Source: Rickettsia typhi (GTDB lineage Bacteria > Pseudomonadota > Alphaproteobacteria > Rickettsiales > Rickettsiaceae). From it: a stretch of 6,380 nucleotides of DNA. Made by a program: the position numbers and the translations under genes. Below the pieces are notes generated by a model. The model was not told the DNA's origin and made no database searches. It saw only the letters and a program-made list of their open reading frames with translations. Within the stretch, counting starts at the first letter, position 1; each line of letters opens with the position of its first letter. This document shows, one piece after another, positions 1-5,503 of the stretch. Location of the stretch: NCBI GenBank assembly GCA_945878545.1, contig CAMCTQ010000077.1, positions 1 to 6,380 of the forward strand, written 5' to 3'.

Positions 1-157
1 CTCTGCCAACACAAATAAGATTTTGTTCTGTTTTGTTTTGTCCGGATATAACAATTTTCGCAAAACAGAAACCAATTTTATAAGCAATCTCAGGGGATAG
101 ATCTTTATGGCTATTCCCCCTTATGTCATAAGCCCTAAATATTGCTGGATTAATCAT
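1..157 (-). CDS. Phosphomannomutase/phosphoglucomutase, N-terminal part (runs off the left edge)
   Basis: Reading the minus strand from the ATG at 157-155 gives 52 uninterrupted codons to the window edge, beginning MINPAIFRAYDIRGNSHK. The stretch IFRAYDIRGN (residues 6-15) is the characteristic N-terminal signature of the alpha-D-phosphohexomutase family (ManB/AlgC/PgcA type), and the last visible residues, ICVGR (48-52), match the strand that normally precedes the conserved DGR. Members interconvert hexose 6- and 1-phosphates in the cytoplasm, feeding nucleotide-sugar synthesis for lipopolysaccharide and other envelope glycans. The catalytic phosphoserine, metal loop and sugar-specificity loop lie outside the window, so mannose cannot be told from glucose or glucosamine specificity. 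The gene is divergent from tsaB. No clear Shine-Dalgarno sequence precedes the start. The family call is firm; the substrate is not. Confidence 0.87.
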   Translation of the reverse strand, partial: MINPAIFRAYDIRGNSHKDLSPEIAYKIGFCFAKIVISGQNKTEQNLICVGR

Positions 158-194
158 ATATTTTTCTTTAAATTAGATTTTCAAGTTGCTAGAC

Positions 195-223
195 ACTATA
201 ACAAATAAATTTCTGTTTTTAAA
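195..223 (-). promoter_or_regulatory. Candidate sigma-70 promoter for the phosphohexomutase gene
   Basis: On the minus strand, TTTAAA (223-218, four of six consensus bases) is followed after 17 bp by TATAGT (200-195, five of six). This would start transcription near 188 and give a leader of about 30 nt. The spacing is ideal, but the sequence is AT-rich and chance matches are common. The same bases contain TATAAC on the plus strand (197-202), a possible -10 for tsaB, so the divergent promoters may overlap. Confidence 0.35.
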
Positions 224-231
224 ATATTAAT

Positions 232-930
232 ATGAGCTTAGCAAATTGTATACTAGCTTTTGACGTTTCTAATAATAGCTGCTCTGTAGCTATTTCAAAT
301 GGTCAAGATATTCTTGCCTATGAGGAAGACCTAAGACCATCTATGCAAGCAGAAATTCTTATTTCACTAATTGAGAAAGCCTTGAAGTCCATAAATTATG
401 ATTATGACCAGATCGATTACTTAGCTCTAACCAATGGACCAGGAAGTTTTACAGGCATTAGAATTGGTCTAGCTGTAGCAGAAGGTATCTTAGTATCCAG
501 CAATATTAAAGGCATGACAATTTCAAATTTTGAAATGTCCTATTACCGATTAGCACGCCAAGTAAAATATTTTGACAAAGCTCTTGTCCTACTTAACGCT
601 TATAGAAAACAATTATATTATCAAGAGTTTGATTCTTTGGGAAACAAAGGAGATTATGGAATCATTGATATTGATCAAGTCTCTAGTTTATTTGCAAATC
701 ATAATAATGAAACAATAATTTGTACAGGAAGTGGTGCCCCAGAAATATATGATCAAATAGAAAATATTGCAAATATCACAACTTTACCGCGCTTTGCGAG
801 AATCAATGCAACACAAATTTGTAGATTTGCAGATGATAAAATAAAAAAAGGGGAATTTGGTAATGTAGAACCTCTATATATCAGGCCGCCAGATGCAAAA
901 ATTCCTAAGAAATTAATCACCTTAACTTAA
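232..930 (+). CDS. tsaB: tRNA threonylcarbamoyladenosine biosynthesis protein TsaB
   Basis: The 232-residue protein is the TsaB (YeaZ) member of the ASKHA superfamily. It binds TsaD and, with TsaE and TsaC-derived threonylcarbamoyl-AMP, supports formation of t6A at position 37 of ANN-decoding tRNAs in the cytoplasm. The sequence shows the first phosphate-like strand ILAFDVSNNSCSVAI (about residues 7-21) and the family hallmark NGPGSFTGIRIGLA (68-81), which forms part of the TsaD-contacting helix. TsaB is not itself catalytic. The C-terminal half is variable, and the tail ends PLYIRPPDAKIPK, matching the usual end of alphaproteobacterial TsaB. Length is normal (about 200-230). ATG 232 gives the expected N-terminus, although no Shine-Dalgarno is visible. 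The rimI acetyltransferase gene that often follows tsaB is absent; the gene stands alone, divergent from the phosphohexomutase gene. Confidence 0.94.
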   Translation: MSLANCILAFDVSNNSCSVAISNGQDILAYEEDLRPSMQAEILISLIEKALKSINYDYDQIDYLALTNGPGSFTGIRIGLAVAEGILVSSNIKGMTISNFEMSYYRLARQVKYFDKALVLLNAYRKQLYYQEFDSLGNKGDYGIIDIDQVSSLFANHNNETIICTGSGAPEIYDQIENIANITTLPRFARINATQICRFADDKIKKGEFGNVEPLYIRPPDAKIPKKLITLT

Positions 931-1105
931 AATGACAAAGGCGATAGCGCATTCTACTAGCTTCAAATAATGCTTCATTTTGTTTGATTCTCAATAATTC
1001 TGTTAAGCTTCAAGATTTGATATCCAGATGGATAAAATATTCTTTGTATTTTATTAAAATTCCACGTAAAATCTAATTGGATATTTATGAGGATATAGTG
1101 AAAAC

Positions 1106-1948
1106 ATGGCAAAAAAACCGATAAAATACCTGCCAAATGACTTAGAAAAACCTAAACAAAAAGCGCCTTTTTTTGAAAGATTTGGAAAACGCATTCAGTC
1201 TTATGTAACTAAGGACTTTAATATTGGATCGATCGTTAAAGTGAAGGATAACGCTGGGAACGTTATGACTTCCAAAGAGACTAAGCAAGCCATAAATGCA
1301 AAGGATAAACATGGTAATGTACTGCTTGATGTTCAAAATCCAACATTTGATTTCATTGCCAAAAAATCATATTTGAATGCTGACAAGACTATTAACGTCA
1401 AAAAAGCGCTTAATCCTTTTAGAGCTGTAGATGTTGCAATAAAAGCTCTAAAATATTCAGTAGCTAGAGCTGTAGATAAGGATGTTGCAAGCATGGGAGC
1501 TGTACGTAGTAAACTTGGCGCTATGATAATAAAGGGAGTTGTCCAAGCCATTGTTCTGCCATTAGAACTACCAGTAAAAGCACTAAAAAATATGACTGAT
1601 GCTGGTATTAATAGTGTTGTAAATACTGTAAAAAAATTGCAAGCTTCAAGAGCACAAAAAGAAGTAGTTACAAAAAATGATGTTTTAGGACAAGACAAAA
1701 ACATACAAGTTCCACAACAAGAAAATAGCAAAGCACAGTCAATAGCAAAAGGAAACAGTACTCCTGAAATTGCAACAACTGCACGAAATTCAGTTGTGGA
1801 GTTAGGTCATAGCACAGCTGTACAACATATTCACAAACGACTGCATAACGAAGTACCTCCACCACCTCCTCCACCTTTATCCAAAAATCCATCAGTAGGA
1901 GTTAAACCAGTGCAAAAACCTGGACAGGATAATGATCATGGAAGATAA
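1106..1948 (+). CDS. Hypothetical basic protein with a hydrophobic centre and a C-terminal polyproline run
   Basis: I do not recognise this 280-residue protein. The ATG at 1106 is the first start after an in-frame TGA at 1088, and a GAGGA (1089-1093) lies 12 nt upstream: distant, but the only Shine-Dalgarno-like match before any gene here. The N-terminal third is Lys-rich and polar (MAKKPIKYLPNDLEKPKQK). Residues 139-157 (AMIIKGVVQAIVLPLELPV) are a hydrophobic or amphipathic segment that could be a membrane helix. Residues 165-248 are polar and Gln/Ala/Ser-rich. Residues 250-258 read VPPPPPPPL, followed by a Pro/Lys tail. There is no N-terminal signal peptide. In intracellular bacteria such polyproline runs occur in secreted proteins that bind profilin, EVH1 or SH3 domains (rickettsial RickA is one example), so a host-directed role is possible but is only inference. 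The gene is isolated, with spacers of 175 and 514 bp. The low complexity fits rapid evolution. That it is a real gene is likely, because it has a long open frame and protein-like composition. Confidence 0.75.
   Translation: MAKKPIKYLPNDLEKPKQKAPFFERFGKRIQSYVTKDFNIGSIVKVKDNAGNVMTSKETKQAINAKDKHGNVLLDVQNPTFDFIAKKSYLNADKTINVKKALNPFRAVDVAIKALKYSVARAVDKDVASMGAVRSKLGAMIIKGVVQAIVLPLELPVKALKNMTDAGINSVVNTVKKLQASRAQKEVVTKNDVLGQDKNIQVPQQENSKAQSIAKGNSTPEIATTARNSVVELGHSTAVQHIHKRLHNEVPPPPPPPLSKNPSVGVKPVQKPGQDNDHGR
1420..1490 (+). repeat. Short in-frame direct repeat inside the polyproline-protein gene
   Basis: TAGAGCTGTAGAT occurs at 1420-1432 and again at 1465-1477. Each copy continues into GATGTTGCAA; the second copy has three extra bases (AAG) before the shared GATGTTGCAA. 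The period is 45 bp, or 15 codons, so the reading frame is kept and the peptide RAVDVA recurs as RAVDKDVA. This looks like a small internal duplication. Confidence 0.6.
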
Positions 1949-1969
1949 AAAAGTTGGTAGAATATTGGT

Positions 1970-2126
1970 AACTATAGGATTTGACATCTAATCACCAGGA
2001 AGAAAGGGCAGCAGTTTTGGCGAACGAACTCCCGACGTTGACAGAATTTATTATTTTTTCCAGCAAATTTGCAGAGTATCTAGGATTGGAGGTAGTAAAA
2101 TTATTTTGTAGTATACGCCTATAGTT
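1970..2126. repeat. 157-bp segment bounded by a perfect 9-bp inverted repeat
   Basis: AACTATAGG at 1970-1978 is the exact reverse complement of CCTATAGTT at 2118-2126. The match does not extend on either side. The enclosed segment includes the GC-rich island at 1993-2044, which differs sharply from the surrounding AT-rich DNA. Terminal inverted repeats around a compositionally distinct segment are what a MITE-like or rickettsial palindromic element would look like. No clear target-site duplication is visible, and the core CTATAG is self-complementary, which raises the chance of coincidence. Confidence 0.4.
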
Positions 2127-2187
2127 GTGTTAACTTATATATATGATCTATAGAACCTTTTAACGAAATGTCTGCAAAATTTCCTAG
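2060..2187. repeat. Imperfect long-range inverted repeat
   Basis: The left arm at 2060-2075 (CCAGCAAATTTGCAGA) pairs with the right arm at 2171-2187 (TCTGCAAAATTTCCTAG). The core AAATTTGCAGA is complementary to TCTGCAAAATTT apart from one extra A, and the flanking bases continue with two mismatches. The arms are separated by 95 bp, so a transcript could form a stem with a large loop. The left arm lies inside the 1970-2126 segment and the right arm outside it, so these may be parts of one larger decayed palindrome. Confidence 0.4.
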
Positions 2188-2218
2188 CTCTTTTCTAAAA
2201 CTATGCTATATTCATTGC

Positions 2219-2233
2219 CAAATATAATATTTG
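2219..2233. repeat. 15-bp AT-rich palindrome, operator-like
   Basis: CAAATAT and ATATTTG flank a single central A, giving perfect dyad symmetry. It lies about 230 bp before the symporter gene and overlaps a TTGACT hexamer (2231-2236), but no -10 box sits at the right distance from that hexamer. It could bind a dimeric regulator or be a chance feature of AT-rich DNA. Confidence 0.25.
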
Positions 2234-2280
2234 ACTTAATAAACATTATGACAAAGCGAAAACATTTTTAATTTAATTTC

Positions 2281-2294
2281 GTCTCTCTTGAGAC
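2281..2294. other. Small GC-rich hairpin, not a typical terminator
   Basis: GTCTC and GAGAC form a perfect 5-bp stem with a TCTT loop, conspicuous in otherwise AT-rich sequence. Neither strand has a T-run directly after the stem (the plus strand continues CGACCG), so it does not meet the pattern for an intrinsic terminator. It could be part of a structured leader or RNA. Confidence 0.3.
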
Positions 2295-2322
2295 CGACCG
2301 TTTAAGAATTAATTTCTAAAAT

Positions 2323-2352
2323 TTGTTTTCGTATGTATCAATCATCTATAAT
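2323..2352 (+). promoter_or_regulatory. Candidate promoter for the symporter-hisS unit (distal)
   Basis: A perfect -10 box TATAAT lies at 2347-2352. TTGTTT at 2323-2328, 18 bp upstream, is a weak -35 match (three of six). Transcription would begin near 2359 and leave a leader of about 104 nt before the ATG at 2463. The support is the exact -10; the base composition lowers its weight. Confidence 0.35.
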
Positions 2353-2406
2353 GTTTTTCATTTATCTTTTAATCATCTTCAAATTCCCCATGGCACGAAA
2401 GCGTCC

Positions 2407-2433
2407 TTGATAATTTTCAATGACTTTTAAAAT
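2407..2433 (+). promoter_or_regulatory. Candidate promoter for the symporter-hisS unit (proximal)
   Basis: TTGATA (2407-2412, five of six) and TAAAAT (2428-2433, five of six) are separated by 15 bp, shorter than the optimum of 17. Transcription would start near 2440, about 20 nt before the symporter ATG. It competes with the distal candidate, and I cannot say which, if either, is used. Confidence 0.3.
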
Positions 2434-2462
2434 ACCACATCAACTTAAAAACTAAAATTATT

Positions 2463-3767
2463 ATGGACTATTTATTTGAAATCATTGCTTCCCTAAATAC
2501 TTTGTATTGGAGTTATATAGGTTGGGGAGTGATTTGCGCAGCGGGATTATATTTTACAATAATATCTAAGGGATTCCAATTCCGAGCTATTTTTAATTTT
2601 AGAAAAAACATAAAAGATATTTTACTAGAAGGTGCAAATAAAGATAGCGTGGGTATCCACCCTATCAAACTATACTTTGCTTCTGTTGGAGGAATGGTAG
2701 GACTGGGAAATATTGTTGGTATCAGCACTGCATTGATGATTGGAGGACCTGGAAGCATTTTCTGGACTATTATAGCTTCAATATGCGGAATGCTAATAAA
2801 ATACTCGGAAATATACTTGGGTGTAAAACATCGTGTACAGAATAAGAATGGTGGTTTTGACGGTGGGCCAATGTACTATTTGCGCGATGCATTTAAAAAT
2901 AATTATGTATCTTATTTTGCTGCTTTTCTTATATGTCTATATGGTGTTGAAACTTATCAATTTCTTGTACTAGTTGACAGAATAGAACATAGTTTTGAGT
3001 TTAACAGGTTAGCAATTATTCTAGTATTATTAGCGCTAGTTTTATATAGCTCTATTGGCGGCGTGAAAAGACTGGCCAGTATTTGTACTGTGATAATGCC
3101 AGTCTTTATGATCATATATATTTTTGTAACTGTATACATTATTGCAAATAATATATACATTCTGCCAGAGTTTTTTAGCACCGTTATTAGCTCAGCCTTT
3201 ATTGGGCAAGGTCCAATTGGTGGCTTTGTTGGCAGCAGCATGATTTTAGCAACTTATCACGGTATGTCTAAAACCGTTTATTCTGGTGATATTGGCATAG
3301 GATATGATTCAATAGTTCAAAGCGAAACTAATATTATCAATCCTAAAAAACAGGCTACCCTAGCAATTTACGCATTATTTACTGACACTTTAATATGCAT
3401 CTTGACCAATACTATGCTCGGAGTGACTGGCGCATGGCATAAATTGAACCATCTGAGTGAAACGAGTGTTGTCTCTGAAACAATAGCAACTTATTTCCCG
3501 TACAGCGATTTATTTGTAACTTTATTATTATTCTTTGCTGGATTCACAACAATAATTGCTTATCTAACAACTGGAACAAAATGTGCTAAATACTTGAGCC
3601 CTAAGTATGGTAAAATAATATACTTGCTGTATGCTACATTTGCTTTTATATTTTTCTGTAATTTCTCTCAAGACAAAGTTATTGTAGTGATGGGTTTACT
3701 TAGCGGAATTCTTGTGTTGATAAATGTATCAGGGATGATAAAATTACGGAAGGAAATTAAATTCTAA
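2463..3767 (+). CDS. AGCS-family amino-acid:cation symporter (sodium/alanine type)
   Basis: This 434-residue integral membrane protein belongs to the alanine/glycine:cation symporter family (Na_Ala_symp, DagA/AlsT type), which imports small neutral amino acids with Na+ or H+ across the inner membrane. The family blocks appear in order: GGMVGLGNIVGISTAL (76-91) with GGPGSIFW (94-101), GGPMYYL (134-140), then a long hydrophobic second half, with about ten to eleven hydrophobic segments in all. The usual block around RGxFSNEAGxGSAP is replaced at 270-283 by KTVYSGDIGIGYDS, which aligns without gaps but changes the Asn-Glu-Ala core to Gly-Asp-Ile. Substrate or ion preference may therefore differ. 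Length is slightly below the usual 450-480. No Shine-Dalgarno is visible; ATG 2463 gives the normal short N-terminus. It is the first gene of a unit leading to hisS. Amino-acid import suits an intracellular bacterium with reduced biosynthesis. The family is secure; the substrate is not. Confidence 0.92.
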   Translation: MDYLFEIIASLNTLYWSYIGWGVICAAGLYFTIISKGFQFRAIFNFRKNIKDILLEGANKDSVGIHPIKLYFASVGGMVGLGNIVGISTALMIGGPGSIFWTIIASICGMLIKYSEIYLGVKHRVQNKNGGFDGGPMYYLRDAFKNNYVSYFAAFLICLYGVETYQFLVLVDRIEHSFEFNRLAIILVLLALVLYSSIGGVKRLASICTVIMPVFMIIYIFVTVYIIANNIYILPEFFSTVISSAFIGQGPIGGFVGSSMILATYHGMSKTVYSGDIGIGYDSIVQSETNIINPKKQATLAIYALFTDTLICILTNTMLGVTGAWHKLNHLSETSVVSETIATYFPYSDLFVTLLLFFAGFTTIIAYLTTGTKCAKYLSPKYGKIIYLLYATFAFIFFCNFSQDKVIVVMGLLSGILVLINVSGMIKLRKEIKF

Positions 3768-3793
3768 TTTAATAATATTATATAATTAAAAAT

Positions 3794-5503
3794 ATGAAGA
3801 AAACAATTTGGCTTTTTCTGGGTATAGCCGTAGTTGGCATAAGTTGGTTTGTACTTGCAAATAAATTTGAAAATACAGTTCACTCGACATATTTGCCAAT
3901 CTTAGAGCAGCAAAAAGAAAAGGGATTAGTGGACTTAGATTTGAATAATATTAAAATTCATAAGTATAAGTTTACTGTAGTTATAGAAAATTTTTCTGCT
4001 TTCCCAAAATCTGATTTTTTCCAAACTAAGTTAGATGAAATTTCTCTCTTTTATAATCCAATTACTAGTAATATTTCAGTTTACTCTTCTGGTAAGAAAC
4101 TTTCTGTTGGCTCTGGTGAAACTGAGGTGTCTATAGCAAATCCGTCCTTTCTATGTACCATTAATGAATCTCTTCTAAATGGTAATAAGGATAACTTCCA
4201 TGTCACTTTGAACAGTAAGGCTCAAGCTCTTTTAAGATCATCTGATAATACAGTGCTTGTATCAGATAAGGGGTCGTCTTATGAAATCACAGGAAATTTA
4301 GATGAAAAAACAAACCAGTATTCACTGAAACTAGTAACAAACACAAAAGGTACAAATGTAACTCGTGATTATTTTAAGTGGTCAAATCTATTAGCTGACA
4401 AAATTTTTAAGGTAACTCAAGAAGATCAGAAGATAAAGGAATTTGTAAACGATCTCTCAGCTGATTATTATTATTTAACTCTCTCTGGTAATTCAGTAGA
4501 TTCTAATATGAGTTTTGCCATAACTACTGATAAAAATCATTTAGAAAATGTTTATAAGCTTATTCAAGGCAAGATCCAAATTGAAGAATTAGCATCAAGT
4601 TTGGTAGGAAATTTTGATATAAATAAAGAATTATTTAATATTGCAATAGACGCATCTTACAGTAATAGTTTATTGAACAATAAGATGTTATTTAATTTAT
4701 CAGGAGACGGCAAAGAAATAAAAGGTAATTTAGCTCTTGAAGATACTAAGAATTATACAAAAGATAAAGCTCTCGAAATAGTAAAACTAACTTCAGAATT
4801 ATTGGCAAAAATTTTCAACAAGGTAAATGCTGAAAACACCACTAAAATCCAAGAATTAACACCGGATGATTTTATAAATCTGGCCAATAGCTTAGCTAAT
4901 CTGAAAAACATTAATTTTAGTACTAATATATCATATAAAATTCAAGAACCATCTGCCGATGCGAACTTACATTTAGGTATCAATGAATATACGATGGATT
5001 TAACTATTCATGGTAAAAATAAAGAATCTTATACCGGGATCTTCACATTATCCGATCCTTTCAAATTGATTAATGCAAAAACAAAATTTGCTCATGAAGT
5101 ATTATTGCCATTAGCAGAAAAAATTACTGGTACTGATAAAACCAGCTTAGTTATGATGAAACAATATATCTCTAATGTTGAAAATAATGGTTTTGAGGCT
5201 TTGAAGGTTTTTAGTAAAAATCCAGAATTAGCCGAAGGTGATACCCTCGAAACAGATTTTAGTTTTGAGCCAAAGAGTTTTGATTTTAAAATCAATAATA
5301 AATCATTTTTGGATATCATTACCAATGAGAAAATAGTTAAGTTTCTAAGGGGATTTACTACACAACCTAGTGGTCAAGCAGAACTATCAACAGAAGCTCC
5401 ACAAGAAAAATCCGATAACGCAGAATCAACCTCTACAGATTCTACAGAACACCCAGAAATTTTGCCAAATAATGATGATAGTCAAAACAACTCTAAATTA
5501 TGA
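3794..5503 (+). CDS. Membrane-anchored envelope protein of unknown function
   Basis: I do not recognise this 569-residue protein. It starts MKKTIW with one hydrophobic segment (about 4-22, ending before ANKFENT) and no lipobox, so it is probably an N-terminally anchored inner-membrane protein with a large periplasmic part. The rest has the alternating polar/hydrophobic pattern of beta-rich proteins and many Asn, Ser and Lys residues. The tail from about 524 is disordered and rich in Ser, Thr, Glu and Gln. A Lys-Lys anchor followed by a [16 protein letters not shown] amphipathic stretch and beta strands recalls DUF945 (YdgA/YihF) and DUF2125 proteins, and more loosely AsmA-like ones. That is an impression of architecture, not a motif match. 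It follows the symporter gene by 26 bp without a Shine-Dalgarno and overlaps hisS by four bases, so it is almost certainly co-transcribed with hisS. Confidence 0.85.
   Translation: MKKTIWLFLGIAVVGISWFVLANKFENTVHSTYLPILEQQKEKGLVDLDLNNIKIHKYKFTVVIENFSAFPKSDFFQTKLDEISLFYNPITSNISVYSSGKKLSVGSGETEVSIANPSFLCTINESLLNGNKDNFHVTLNSKAQALLRSSDNTVLVSDKGSSYEITGNLDEKTNQYSLKLVTNTKGTNVTRDYFKWSNLLADKIFKVTQEDQKIKEFVNDLSADYYYLTLSGNSVDSNMSFAITTDKNHLENVYKLIQGKIQIEELASSLVGNFDINKELFNIAIDASYSNSLLNNKMLFNLSGDGKEIKGNLALEDTKNYTKDKALEIVKLTSELLAKIFNKVNAENTTKIQELTPDDFINLANSLANLKNINFSTNISYKIQEPSADANLHLGINEYTMDLTIHGKNKESYTGIFTLSDPFKLINAKTKFAHEVLLPLAEKITGTDKTSLVMMKQYISNVENNGFEALKVFSKNPELAEGDTLETDFSFEPKSFDFKINNKSFLDIITNEKIVKFLRGFTTQPSGQAELSTEAPQEKSDNAESTSTDSTEHPEILPNNDDSQNNSKL

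Larger units (their letters stand above)
1949..2462. other. 514-bp spacer without a convincing gene; holds inverted repeats and candidate promoters
   Basis: No open frame here has both a credible start and a recognisable product. The left half (about 1970-2210) contains a GC-rich island at 1993-2044 (29 of 52 bases G or C) and two sets of inverted repeats. It also has short frames open on both strands: plus 1981-2124, 47 codons from a TTG; minus 2129-1995, 45 codons with no start; minus 2205-2122, 28 codons with no start. This pattern suits a degraded palindromic or mobile element better than a gene. The right half (about 2210-2462) is very AT-rich with a palindrome, a hairpin and two candidate promoters for the downstream unit. 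No tRNA arms, Rho-independent terminator or conserved small-RNA motif was found. Confidence 0.7.

Noticed and set aside
932..970. Twelve-codon frame directly after the tsaB stop (MTKAIAHSTSFK)
   Set aside because: It is very short, has no ribosome-binding site and no recognisable product; the tsaB stop next to an ATG is coincidental.
1017..1060. TTGATA and TAAAAT as a promoter for the orphan gene
   Set aside because: The spacings to the two TAAAAT boxes are 10 and 32 bp, outside the workable range.
1142..1892. Three minus-strand frames within the orphan gene (1142-1336, 1333-1731, 1668-1892)
   Set aside because: They are antisense shadows of the plus-strand gene with no start signals and odd composition (strings of Phe, Leu and Cys).
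1993..2044. GC-rich island as a 4.5S SRP RNA because of GGAAGAAAGGGCAGCA
   Set aside because: The conserved SRP apical motif needs a closed GGAA tetraloop stem and matching asymmetric loop; the flanking bases here do not pair that way and no long closing helix is present.
2231..2272. TTGACT as a promoter -35 box
   Set aside because: No acceptable -10 hexamer lies 15-19 bp downstream; the nearest, TTTAAT, is 30 bp away.
2281..2294. Hairpin as a Rho-independent terminator for the orphan gene
   Set aside because: The stem is only 5 bp, has no following T-run on either strand and lies more than 300 bp after the gene.
2513..3241. Minus-strand frames opposite the symporter gene
   Set aside because: The plus strand encodes a clear AGCS carrier; the antisense frames are Pro/Ile-rich by-products of its codons.
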